Shown here one piece after another: positions 1-5,976 of a stretch of DNA of 5,977 bases (position 1 is the stretch's first letter; every line of letters begins with the position of its first letter). Where the stretch lies: the NCBI GenBank assembly GCA_023379515.1, contig JAMCQQ010000471.1, positions 1-5,977 on the forward strand, given 5' to 3'. The translations under genes and the position numbers were made by a program. The DNA is from Actinomycetota bacterium (GTDB taxonomy: Bacteria; Actinomycetota; Humimicrobiia; Humimicrobiales; Humimicrobiaceae). The notes under the pieces are model-generated. The model made no database searches, was not told where the DNA came from, and was given only the letters and a program-made list of their open reading frames with translations.

Positions 1-84
1 GAACAAAAATTGAAAAATTATTATGAGAATGGACGTAAATTAGAATTAGAGGATACAATGACTATAAAGGATGAAAAACTTTGA
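1..84 (+). pseudogene. Duplicated C-terminal fragment of the hydrolase gene in the fold-back
   Basis: Read on the plus strand from base 1, the frame gives the last 27 residues of the 1048-residue protein (EQKLKNYYENGRKLELED, then TMTIKDEKL) and its TGA at 82-84. It is an exact duplicate produced by the inverted repeat, not an independent gene. Confidence 0.9.
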
Positions 85-119
85 GAATATGTATAATAGG
101 AAAATATCCTCCAATCGAA
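1..119 (+). repeat. Left arm of a perfect 119-bp inverted repeat
   Basis: By eye, bases 1-119 equal the reverse complement of 315-433 at every position (x pairs with 434-x). The match breaks at 120/314. The arm begins at the first base of the window, so it may have been longer. Confidence 0.95.
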
Positions 120-353
120 AGGTATATGCCAGGGATTTGTATCTACGCTAGTACTGTGTAAATAGACATTATTTGGAATAAGTTCAGGATCATTTAAATC
201 AAAAATTTCTTTATAGTCGCTCTCGACTTCAAGCGCATTGGTAACAATATGAACTTCGTGTCCCTTTTCGCCTAGTGTCTTTGCAAGCCAGTATACTCTT
301 GCAGAAACACCACCTTCGATTGGAGGATATTTTCCTATTATACATATTCTCAA
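21..353 (-). CDS. GT4-type glycosyltransferase, N-terminus only, broken by a fold-back
   Basis: Begins with TTG at 353 and reads RICIIGKYPPIEGGVSARVY, then WLAKTLGEKGHEVHIVTNA. This is the N-terminal Rossmann strand, the Gly-rich loop and the 'LA..L...GHEV.V.T' helix-strand typical of family 4 glycosyltransferases, which transfer sugars from nucleotide-sugar donors in GT-B-fold enzymes of about 350-420 residues. Only residues 1-78 (353 to 120, ending near NPWHIP) are authentic. From base 119 downward the frame runs into an inverted copy of its own beginning and of the end of the hydrolase gene, giving 32 meaningless residues before a chance stop. In the genome the gene probably continues. The 4-base overlap with the hydrolase gene suggests co-expression, but the sugar acceptor cannot be inferred. 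Confidence 0.75.
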   Translation of the reverse strand: MRICIIGKYPPIEGGVSARVYWLAKTLGEKGHEVHIVTNALEVESDYKEIFDLNDPELIPNNVYLHSTSVDTNPWHIPFDWRIFSYYTYSQSFSSFIVIVSSNSNLRPFS

Positions 354-433
354 AGTTTTTCATCCTTTATAGTCATTGTATCCTCTAATTCTAATTTACG
401 TCCATTCTCATAATAATTTTTCAATTTTTGTTC
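315..433 (-). repeat. Right arm of the 119-bp inverted repeat (original copy)
   Basis: This copy holds the natural junction of the hydrolase stop and the glycosyltransferase start, both in intact reading frames, so it is the parent. The left arm is the derived copy. A unique 195-base stretch (120-314) separates the arms. Confidence 0.95.
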
Positions 434-3400
434 TATCTGGTAAGTCGATAAAACTGATTTACACTCATCGCAAACAAAAAATATTGCTTCATCTTTACCA
501 TAAGCAATTGGTGATATATTATTCTTTATCTTAAATTCTTGACAACAGCAACAAAGAATATTACCGTTTAATAAATCGATTTCCAGGCCAATATCACCTG
601 GGAAACACCTAGCTTTTCTCTTACTTCTTTTTTGAAACCAATCATCAAACTTATGAAATAAATCCATGCGTATTCCCTCTTTAAGTTCTTCGCCAAATTC
701 AGAGATTACAGCTAATTCCATTGCATTATTCTTTTTCTCTCCATTCACAAGAAGTTCATTAAAAAACATAGTCAGACCCGAAAGATAAAGATGATTTTGT
801 TCTTGTGCTTGTTTTACTAATTTCTTTGTTGTAGGATTCCCATTTTCGAATCTTTTTTCTTTACATTCTAGATGTTTTTCACATTTATCATAATCTCCAC
901 ATAAGCTACAGAATTCCTTTTTATTCAAAATATCTACTATTGAACCAAGGTGAGCGCATATAATATTACAACCTTCAAACTTCTCGAAAAAATTCGATTT
1001 CCAATGAGCATCGCTTGTGTATCCGATTCGTCTAAATGGTATTTTATTATTTATTATTTCAATAAGGAATCCCAAGCTTTCCCATTGTCTTAAATCTTTA
1101 TGGGAAGTCGCAAATGCTTTAATTTTTATAGAATATTTTTTATCAAATTCATAATCATCACATACAATATCGTCACCGTTTTTATTTGCTTGAATAACAA
1201 ATATATCCTTAAGTGATTCTTCACTAGGTTTTATCAATTTATAATATTGATCAAAAACTCCCTGAGATATTATTAATTTAAGGTGTTTCTTATTAAATTG
1301 TTCCTTATTAAACCTATTGCTATAGTAATATTCTCCAAGGTGGCCATTTAACTCATGAAATAAAGATAGGATTGAAGGAAGGTCATCCGCATGATCAGGA
1401 TGTGCATGTGATACTATAACTGCATCAATATCACCAATCCTAAAACCCTGAGAAAATAAATTATCTAAAAAATCATAACCTGGGTCTATTGCAATACCAT
1501 AAGGATCATTATTAAATTGAAAATAAAGAAAATATCCTCCTCCTTTGCTGGGGTTAACCGATGAAGCAAGAGCTGGTGTAAATGAATTCCATCGTCTTAA
1601 AATGGTCAATACAGCTTTAAATTTATCATCTTTAGGGAAACGTTTGGTCTTTCCAACGATTTTCTCTGCAAAATCAAGTGTATTATGTTGCATCTTTGAC
1701 AATATGCTATCTGGATACAAAAAGATACTTTTTTTATCATCTTGACATAGTCCTATTTTGAAGAAACACTCACTTATAAATTTTTCGGAATCTTTTGCAA
1801 TTTTATTGTTAGTTGGGTTTAATATCTCTTCTAAACAATCGTATTTTTCTTGCACTTCACCTGATTCTATTAAATTATCTTTCTCACGATATACAACAAT
1901 TATACGTTCTTTCAATTTTTCGATAATTTTTTTTTCTTTAATGCTTGGTTTATATTCATTTTCCACGCAGATACTAAAATAAGTTTCAAAAAAACCTCTT
2001 AGATAACGTTCATCATCTACTTCATCAAAACTTTTATTAAATTCAACTGAATCACTGTGCTTTTCAATTAACTCTTTTAATCTATTCTGATCTACTGAAA
2101 TCCATTCATTTATAATTTTATTAACACTAAATTTTTTTTTCGACGTGCTATTTTTTTCTAAAATATATTTATTCTGAAGATAAAGATAATAACAACCTAA
2201 TTCTTTTATTCTATTTTCTAATTCTTTTTTCTTATTTTTTTTGTGGTTTTCACTTTCCTCATGAAAATAATCCGCTAAATACGTACAGGTTTTCTTGAAA
2301 AGATTTCCATCACATCTTTTTACACACTCATTTAACAATTTTTTTGCTGTTTGCCTAAAATTTTTATAGTCTGATGTAGTTATTTCTATAATCTTTTTCC
2401 CAGGCTTAACAAAATCTTCAGGTTGGTTCTTTTTTAATTCAATCAAAAGGCGTAACTTATAAACTTTGGCTTTTCGTTGTGTGAAGGTATGTTCCTGTTT
2501 AACTTTGTTATTATCATTAGTAAATGGCTCAAGAATCTCATATGATTTTTCGTAATTTTTCTGATCGATAAAAGCAGAAGCTATCTCCAAATCTCGTACT
2601 CCATAACGAGTATCCTCCTTAGACACTTCCATTTTTTTCAAAAGGTCAATAGCTTCTTTGCCTCTTCCTTGATCGTTAAAAATTAAAGCACTACGGAATA
2701 ATGCTTGATAGTAATCGGGGAATTCTTTTCCGTCTCCATTACATTTCTCTATGATTTTATTAAAAGTTAACAATGCTTTATCATAATCATGCAAATTCCG
2801 CTCTGCCTCTCCCTTATTGCATAGAGCAAAGGTCTCCAATTTGCATATTCTCTTATCTTCACCATTTTTAACTTTTTTAATTTCTTTTATAATAGATATT
2901 GCTGATTCTGCATATCCTAACGACATCGATGATTCTACAAGTCCTGAATAGCAAATAGACATTTCATTATAATAAAGCACTTTTGCCCAGTTAAAATTGT
3001 CAAATAGAATGCACTCTTTTCGAGTATTATAAAATTCCTCCTTGGGTATGTAATCGAAAGTCTTATGTAATATATGGGCACAATCAACATATTTTCTTTT
3101 TTCCTCTTGTCTCATATGCTTTCGTCCCTCAAGGCGCATTTTCTTAGCTTCAAAAAGTTGATAGATAAGATATATCATCATCTCATCTACTGTCTTCAAA
3201 TCTATTAAAATAGAATCATGATATTTCTTTTCTTTCCCTTTAATCTTTGGTACCAACTCATCCACCTTTTTTTGTATTTCTGGATGGAGTCCGGTAAAAA
3301 CATTATCACAGCACTTTATAGCCTCATCGACCAAATCTTTATAATTTCTATACTCTGGTGTATCTTTCACAATAGTATTTTCACCCTCTGGCAAATATGA

Positions 3401-3496
3401 ATTAAAGTCAATGCTGTCCATTTTTTTCTCAAATTCAAAGCTGGTATCAATTGCTTTATTAATAAGGTTATGCATATCATTTTTATCTTTATTCAT
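350..3496 (-). CDS. Large TPR-like/metallo-beta-lactamase-fold hydrolase with C-terminal Cys clusters
   Basis: A 1048-residue protein with three parts. The first (about 1-640) is helical and rich in Lys and Glu. TPR-like helical pairs lie around 220-330 (GEAERNLHDYDKALLTFNKI; YYQALFRSALIFNDQGRGKE; ASAFIDQKNYEKSYEILE), followed by a charged stretch near 415-430. The second (about 650-850) is a metallo-beta-lactamase fold: IDPG with Asp671, HAHPDH giving His697, His699, Asp701 and His702, His799 in ATSHKD, Asp829 in YTSDAH, and His849 in CAHLG. This is a full two-metal site. The third holds CSLCGDYDKCEKHLEC (Cys863, 866, 872 and 878) and a likely zinc ribbon formed by CCCC (982-985) and CDEC (1009, 1012). 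There is no signal peptide or membrane segment, so it is probably cytoplasmic. The ATG is set by AAGGAG 6 bases upstream. The stop overlaps the glycosyltransferase start. The substrate is unknown; a helical-repeat sensor joined to a hydrolase is one reading. I do not recognise the full architecture. Confidence 0.85.
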   Translation of the reverse strand: MNKDKNDMHNLINKAIDTSFEFEKKMDSIDFNSYLPEGENTIVKDTPEYRNYKDLVDEAIKCCDNVFTGLHPEIQKKVDELVPKIKGKEKKYHDSILIDLKTVDEMMIYLIYQLFEAKKMRLEGRKHMRQEEKRKYVDCAHILHKTFDYIPKEEFYNTRKECILFDNFNWAKVLYYNEMSICYSGLVESSMSLGYAESAISIIKEIKKVKNGEDKRICKLETFALCNKGEAERNLHDYDKALLTFNKIIEKCNGDGKEFPDYYQALFRSALIFNDQGRGKEAIDLLKKMEVSKEDTRYGVRDLEIASAFIDQKNYEKSYEILEPFTNDNNKVKQEHTFTQRKAKVYKLRLLIELKKNQPEDFVKPGKKIIEITTSDYKNFRQTAKKLLNECVKRCDGNLFKKTCTYLADYFHEESENHKKNKKKELENRIKELGCYYLYLQNKYILEKNSTSKKKFSVNKIINEWISVDQNRLKELIEKHSDSVEFNKSFDEVDDERYLRGFFETYFSICVENEYKPSIKEKKIIEKLKERIIVVYREKDNLIESGEVQEKYDCLEEILNPTNNKIAKDSEKFISECFFKIGLCQDDKKSIFLYPDSILSKMQHNTLDFAEKIVGKTKRFPKDDKFKAVLTILRRWNSFTPALASSVNPSKGGGYFLYFQFNNDPYGIAIDPGYDFLDNLFSQGFRIGDIDAVIVSHAHPDHADDLPSILSLFHELNGHLGEYYYSNRFNKEQFNKKHLKLIISQGVFDQYYKLIKPSEESLKDIFVIQANKNGDDIVCDDYEFDKKYSIKIKAFATSHKDLRQWESLGFLIEIINNKIPFRRIGYTSDAHWKSNFFEKFEGCNIICAHLGSIVDILNKKEFCSLCGDYDKCEKHLECKEKRFENGNPTTKKLVKQAQEQNHLYLSGLTMFFNELLVNGEKKNNAMELAVISEFGEELKEGIRMDLFHKFDDWFQKRSKRKARCFPGDIGLEIDLLNGNILCCCCQEFKIKNNISPIAYGKDEAIFFVCDECKSVLSTYQIEQKLKNYYENGRKLELEDTMTIKDEKL
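363..368 (-). promoter_or_regulatory. Ribosome binding site supporting the TTG start of the glycosyltransferase
   Basis: AAAGGA on the minus strand, 9 bases before the TTG at 353-351 and inside the end of the hydrolase gene. Together with the TTGA stop/start overlap (TGA at 352-350), it supports TTG as the start, because the encoded protein begins exactly at the first beta-strand of the glycosyltransferase fold. Confidence 0.55.
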
Positions 3497-3502
3497 ATGG
3501 TT

Positions 3503-3508
3503 CTCCTT
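3503..3508 (-). promoter_or_regulatory. Strong ribosome binding site of the 1048-aa hydrolase gene
   Basis: AAGGAG on the minus strand, 6 bases before the ATG at 3496. It is the best Shine-Dalgarno site in the window and fixes the start of the long gene. It also shows that the host uses this initiation signal. Confidence 0.8.
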
Positions 3509-3527
3509 AATTATAAATCAGAAACAT

Positions 3528-3653
3528 TTACATTATTTTTATAATTACAACTTGGCCTTGATTAGAAGGAATATGCCTATCATAGTCCATACCTGCCGAG
3601 ATTACTTTATTAGGGAACTCTGAATCCAGTATTTTAAGAAGACTACTTTTCAT
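3528..3653 (-). CDS. Possible small ORF of 41 codons, unknown
   Basis: Lies in the gap between the AsnB-like and hydrolase genes. It runs from ATG (3653-3651) to TAA (3530-3528). The peptide begins MKSSLLKILDSEFPNKVISA and contains DYDRHIPSNQGQ before a hydrophobic end (VVIIKIM). It has no cysteine and no recognisable domain. The frame stays open for 13 codons upstream of the ATG (KITRVLIVVIGCI, hydrophobic), but I see no good start codon or ribosome site there, and the ATG itself has only a poor GGATG nearby. It could be a real small protein, a remnant of a longer gene, or chance. A random ORF of this length is not rare. Confidence 0.25.
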   Translation of the reverse strand: MKSSLLKILDSEFPNKVISAGMDYDRHIPSNQGQVVIIKIM

Positions 3654-3717
3654 AATACATCCAATAACTACAATTAAAACCCTCGTAATTTTTTAGTTTT
3701 ACCGATATAAATAATTC

Positions 3718-4527
3718 CTATTGCATCCTACCAAGCGCTATGTCAAACCCAATACTTTCCCGTTCCACGATTGAGTCAGGTAAATACATTGAAGCCAATT
3801 GTTTTTCAATCTTTCTACCAATCCTCTCATAATATGGTAAAGTCCTTAAAAAATTTAAAAGAGATTCTGAGTATAGGGGGGTATAGGCTTCGACATTTAG
3901 AATATTTGTAGTATGAAATAAAGGGTCAAGATGCCTTGGTGCCAAGCACTTTACAAAATATTCCCACACCGCATCATAATCTTCTGGTTGAGATTTTTCT
4001 TTGAATAGAAAATCCCTAAAACCCATGCATATCATTTCTTCCAAGTGTTTACGTGGAGCTGGATGTATGTCTTCAAAGGATTTTATTTTTCCAGTTTCCT
4101 TATGTCCTAAAGGATATTCATGGAGCCAATAACCACCAAAACATTCATCTCCTCCATCGCCTGTAACGATTGTGGTGCTATATGATTTAGCAAAAGAGCA
4201 AAGGATATATATGTTTATGTCACCCTTAAAATCATATTTCTTGACTTTATTATATTCACTAAGAAAATTTCGATAAATTTCGTCTGATAGAATTATCTCG
4301 TTATGCTCTGTGCCAAATAAACTCGCAATTTCACGGGCAAAAACAATATCCGGGTAATCTTTTGATTTAGAGAGAGTAAATGTAGAAATAGGTACATAAG
4401 GATATACTTTACGAAGAAGTGCTAAGACAAGTGAAGAATCAATCCCTCCCGAGAGTAAAAGCGATAATGGAACTTGAGGTATTTTTTTTATGTTCTGAAT
4501 AATTATCTTTTCTAATTCTTCAATCAT
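3718..4527 (-). CDS. AsnB-like ATP-pyrophosphatase domain protein, no glutaminase domain, shortened C-terminus
   Basis: A 269-residue protein equal to the synthetase half of class B asparagine synthases. The PP-loop SGGIDSS is at 26-32 and GDGGDECFGGYW at 123-134; these bind ATP, pyrophosphate and magnesium. Family members adenylate a carboxylate and then form an amide; relatives include lasso-peptide cyclases and beta-lactam synthetase. The N-terminal Ntn glutaminase domain with its Cys2 is absent: the start lies only 25 residues before the PP-loop, and the ATG overlaps the toroid gene by 8 bases. Two oddities are visible. The region usually reading R-x-K-x-x-F, which holds the catalytic lysine, is RESIGF (256-261), with Ser258 in place of Lys. 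The protein also stops about 11 residues after that point, where AsnB enzymes generally continue for some 80 residues. It may be a specialised peptide-modifying or scaffold protein, or an enzyme in decay. Family assignment is secure; activity is uncertain. Confidence 0.87.
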   Translation of the reverse strand: MIEELEKIIIQNIKKIPQVPLSLLLSGGIDSSLVLALLRKVYPYVPISTFTLSKSKDYPDIVFAREIASLFGTEHNEIILSDEIYRNFLSEYNKVKKYDFKGDINIYILCSFAKSYSTTIVTGDGGDECFGGYWLHEYPLGHKETGKIKSFEDIHPAPRKHLEEMICMGFRDFLFKEKSQPEDYDAVWEYFVKCLAPRHLDPLFHTTNILNVEAYTPLYSESLLNFLRTLPYYERIGRKIEKQLASMYLPDSIVERESIGFDIALGRMQ

Positions 4528-5365
4528 TTTTTATTTTATACAAGAAATTATATCCCATTGCCAGGGCATACAGGGCCCAATTACTTCCATCCTCAATATA
4601 ATGATAAGCCCAAAGTCCGTTTGGAAGTTGTTTTTCCTTAATCCATTCCAGACCTTTCAGCAAAATTTTCTGAGACAATTCGTCTGAATAATGAAGAAGT
4701 GATACTAAACAAATCCCTGTACACCAGGGGTCACTTCCAACGGGATGATCTTTCCATGGTCCCCAACCTCCATCATCATTCTGCTGATCGGCTAACCAGT
4801 GAACAGTTTTTGAAATAATTTCATTGTCTTCCGAATGATAGTTGTTTTTACAGAATGCCATTAATGTAAAAGCAGCTTTATAATTTAGGCAAGGTTTAAA
4901 CTGCCATTCTTTTTTCCATTTATTTTCCAACCATTTTAAATGCATGTCTGACGATAGTTGAGGAAGAAGATAGAGGAGCAAACCTGTTATGGGTATCCTA
5001 GTATAATCCCTTATGGAGTTACCCCAACCTTGCTCATCTTTGCTCTGCATAGAAATCCAATCTATAGCTCTTTTAACCGGGATTGCATATTCATTTGATA
5101 AATTAAGAAGACTAGTACACCACATAGTTTCCGAAACATCAGACCATCCCCCGTCATTATTTTGCATTTCTAAGCACTTTTCAGTGATTTTATCAAAAAA
5201 TATAGCATTAGGATTGACGCCACTTTCTTTCAATATTACTGCTAATCTACAGATTCGGGTAAGTTCAATTTCTTTTTGCAGGAAGTTCTTAATTATTTGA
5301 GTAAGAGAGATTGCGCTACGATGGATGGCAGTTTCTATTTCTGAGCTTGCCTTATCTGCATCCAT
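4520..5365 (-). CDS. Prenyltransferase/squalene-cyclase-repeat (alpha/alpha toroid) protein
   Basis: A 281-residue protein built from the repeats of squalene cyclases and protein prenyltransferase beta subunits. QW-type motifs occur at 68-74 (QNNDGGW), 107-114 (ending QGWG), 195-201 (QNDDGGW) and 246-252 (QLPNGLW). Three are preceded by a helix of the form AIDWI, VHWLA or LEWI. The helix that follows each repeat carries SETMWCTS (78-85), SDPWCTG (211-217) and DGSNWALYAL (259-268). Such proteins fold as an alpha/alpha barrel with a central pocket. It is far shorter than a two-domain triterpene cyclase (over 600 residues) and has no DxDD acid motif, so terpene cyclisation is unlikely. Its place directly after a precursor peptide suggests it binds or modifies the peptide. 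The ATG at 5365 overlaps the peptide gene by 14 bases with no clear ribosome site, and its stop overlaps the AsnB-like gene by 8 bases. The fold is confident; the function is not known. Confidence 0.82.
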   Translation of the reverse strand: MDADKASSEIETAIHRSAISLTQIIKNFLQKEIELTRICRLAVILKESGVNPNAIFFDKITEKCLEMQNNDGGWSDVSETMWCTSLLNLSNEYAIPVKRAIDWISMQSKDEQGWGNSIRDYTRIPITGLLLYLLPQLSSDMHLKWLENKWKKEWQFKPCLNYKAAFTLMAFCKNNYHSEDNEIISKTVHWLADQQNDDGGWGPWKDHPVGSDPWCTGICLVSLLHYSDELSQKILLKGLEWIKEKQLPNGLWAYHYIEDGSNWALYALAMGYNFLYKIKND

Positions 5366-5510
5366 GGCAACCGCTGCATTGAAGACATATTTTATTATTA
5401 TTCAATCCTTTAATTATTTCTTCTGGGAATGAAGGCACATCTTCCTTTTCAAATAAAGGTGTTTCATACGTGGTGCCTTGGTTTGATTTTTCTTCTACCT
5501 TACATTCCAT
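5352..5510 (-). CDS. Putative Cys-rich RiPP precursor peptide (52 aa)
   Basis: A small gene that is easy to miss, filling the gap between the PqqD-like and toroid genes. It starts with ATG at 5510-5508 and ends with TAA at 5354-5352. AAAGGA at 5523-5518 lies 7 bases upstream, and the start overlaps the preceding stop as TAATG. Residues 1-35 are acidic and leader-like, including PLFEKEDVPSFPEEIIKG (residues 18-35). After an Asn run (37-39) the tail reads KICLQCSGCHGCR, with cysteines 42, 45, 48 and 51 spaced exactly C-x2-C-x2-C-x2-C; the only other cysteine is Cys3. A short acidic leader and Cys-rich C-terminus, directly beside an RRE and a SPASM enzyme, is the classic arrangement of a radical SAM peptide substrate. 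Its last 14 bases, which encode the core, overlap the next gene. The alternative is a small metal or iron-sulfur protein; however, ferredoxins use C-x2-C-x2-C-x3-C with a remote proline, which differs. I cannot match it to a named peptide family. Confidence 0.78.
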   Translation of the reverse strand: MECKVEEKSNQGTTYETPLFEKEDVPSFPEEIIKGLNNNKICLQCSGCHGCR

Positions 5511-5803
5511 TACCATTTCCTTTCTTCAATTATTTTTTCTTGTGTCATTCTTTCAATTAATTCTTTAAAATCTTTTAAAATTAAATCTCCATTTTTGTTG
5601 GAAAATTTATCAATTAAACATTTATTTATTTCTTCGATACTTCTTTTTCCATCAATTAATGATAACATATTATAAGAAGTTTGGTTTAATTTAAATGAAT
5701 CTCCATTCTCAATATTGAATAACCAAAATTTACCATTATCAACATCAAATTTAAATAGTATATATTCTTCTTTCAATTGCAATATTTTGTTTATTTCCAA
5801 CAT
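5510..5803 (-). CDS. PqqD-like RiPP recognition element (peptide chaperone)
   Basis: A 97-residue protein, close to the usual PqqD length of about 90. It has the PqqD pattern: an N-terminal beta-rich part (ILFKFDVDNGKFWLFNIENG), then DSFKLNQTSYNMLSLIDGKRS, where the family has 'G..F.LN.T...iw.LiDG..s', then helices containing EEINKCLIDKF and a final segment equivalent to the family's 'D...fl..L...g.I' (DFKELIERMTQEKIIEE). Proteins of this fold bind the leader of a precursor peptide and deliver it to the partner radical SAM enzyme. The ATG at 5803 is chosen because GAGG at 5814-5811 sits 7 bases upstream and the full N-terminal strand is retained. It overlaps the radical SAM gene by 13 bases, and its TAA shares one base with the ATG of the Cys-rich peptide (TAATG). 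No symbol is given because nothing ties this to PQQ synthesis. Confidence 0.88.
   Translation of the reverse strand: MLEINKILQLKEEYILFKFDVDNGKFWLFNIENGDSFKLNQTSYNMLSLIDGKRSIEEINKCLIDKFSNKNGDLILKDFKELIERMTQEKIIEERKW
5518..5523 (-). promoter_or_regulatory. Ribosome binding site for the Cys-rich peptide gene
   Basis: AAAGGA on the minus strand, inside the last codons of the PqqD-like gene and 7 bases before the ATG at 5510. It supports the view that the 52-codon ORF is translated. The toroid and AsnB-like genes downstream have no such site and rely on overlap. Confidence 0.6.
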
Positions 5804-5976
5804 TGTGGATCCTCAGATAAATAATCACCTGTCATAGCATAAGCAATTGCCCTGCAACCGCTACAACGAGGAATTAACTCACATTTATTGCATTTCCCTT
5901 TCAAATTATTTTTATTCCGAATTTTCCATAGTAAATCTGATGTATACCATATCTTAAAAATGGAATCTCTATTAAT
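5791..5976 (-). CDS. Radical SAM/SPASM peptide-modifying enzyme, C-terminal end only (partial)
   Basis: The last 61 codons of a gene that begins beyond the window edge; the TAA stop is at 5793-5791. The visible residues form the end of a SPASM domain: LKGKCNKCELIPRCSGC, then RAIAY, then GDYLSEDPQCW. The cysteines follow C-x2-C-x5-C-x2-C-x17-C (fragment residues 29, 32, 38, 41 and 59), and they bind auxiliary iron-sulfur clusters in this family. SPASM radical SAM enzymes use S-adenosylmethionine to make radical-based crosslinks or thioethers in ribosomal peptides such as sactipeptides and ranthipeptides, and also pyrroloquinoline quinone. The catalytic CxxxCxxC motif would lie outside the window and is not seen. 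Its final 13 bases overlap the start of the PqqD-like gene, and a Cys-rich small peptide follows that gene, so a peptide substrate is likely. The substrate and the chemistry are inferred; the SPASM assignment is secure. Confidence 0.9.
   Translation of the reverse strand: MNRDSIFKIWYTSDLLWKIRNKNNLKGKCNKCELIPRCSGCRAIAYAMTGDYLSEDPQCWK

Larger units (their letters stand above)
3497..3717 (-). other. Intergenic gap between the peptide operon and the hydrolase gene
   Basis: A 221-base stretch that is the only sizeable break between genes in the window. It contains the doubtful 41-codon ORF and, at its end, the ribosome site of the hydrolase gene. I see no GC-rich hairpin with a T-run that would make an intrinsic terminator, and no sigma-70 promoter with both boxes at good spacing. 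An AT-rich TTTATAT at 3711-3705 could serve as an archaeal TATA-like element if the host is an archaeon, but such strings are common in this base composition. Whether the hydrolase gene is a separate transcription unit cannot be decided. Confidence 0.4.

Noticed and set aside
1..433. The inverted repeat as the terminal repeats of an insertion sequence or an invertible promoter.
   Set aside because: The arms lie inside coding sequence, enclose only part of a glycosyltransferase, and have no transposase, recombinase or target duplication.
1545..1982. Plus-strand ORFs of 66 and 74 codons opposite the hydrolase gene.
   Set aside because: They lie antisense within a long gene whose frame carries clear motifs, and they show no domain or ribosome site. 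They are shadows of the real frame.
3218..3623. Plus-strand ORFs of 60 and 70 codons with hydrophobic stretches, which might suggest small membrane proteins.
   Set aside because: The hydrophobicity is the complement of the Lys- and Glu-rich codons of the hydrolase N-terminus. No ribosome site precedes either one.
3497..3717. An intrinsic terminator after the AsnB-like gene.
   Set aside because: No stable GC-rich stem followed by a T-run on the minus strand was found. The T and A runs there are typical of the local composition.
3644..3720. The AsnB-like gene ends in TAG, and the same frame stays open for 24 more codons to a second TAG, raising the idea of UAG readthrough or pyrrolysine.
   Set aside because: The extra residues do not resemble the missing AsnB C-terminus, and there is no evidence in the window of a recoding system. 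An open run of this length is expected by chance.
5013..5300. A plus-strand ORF of 95 codons opposite the toroid gene.
   Set aside because: The minus-strand frame carries the QW repeats through this whole interval, and the antisense translation has no recognisable pattern.
4520..5365. Annotating the toroid as a squalene-hopene cyclase.
   Set aside because: It is less than half the usual length and lacks the DxDD catalytic motif, and none of its neighbours is an isoprenoid gene.
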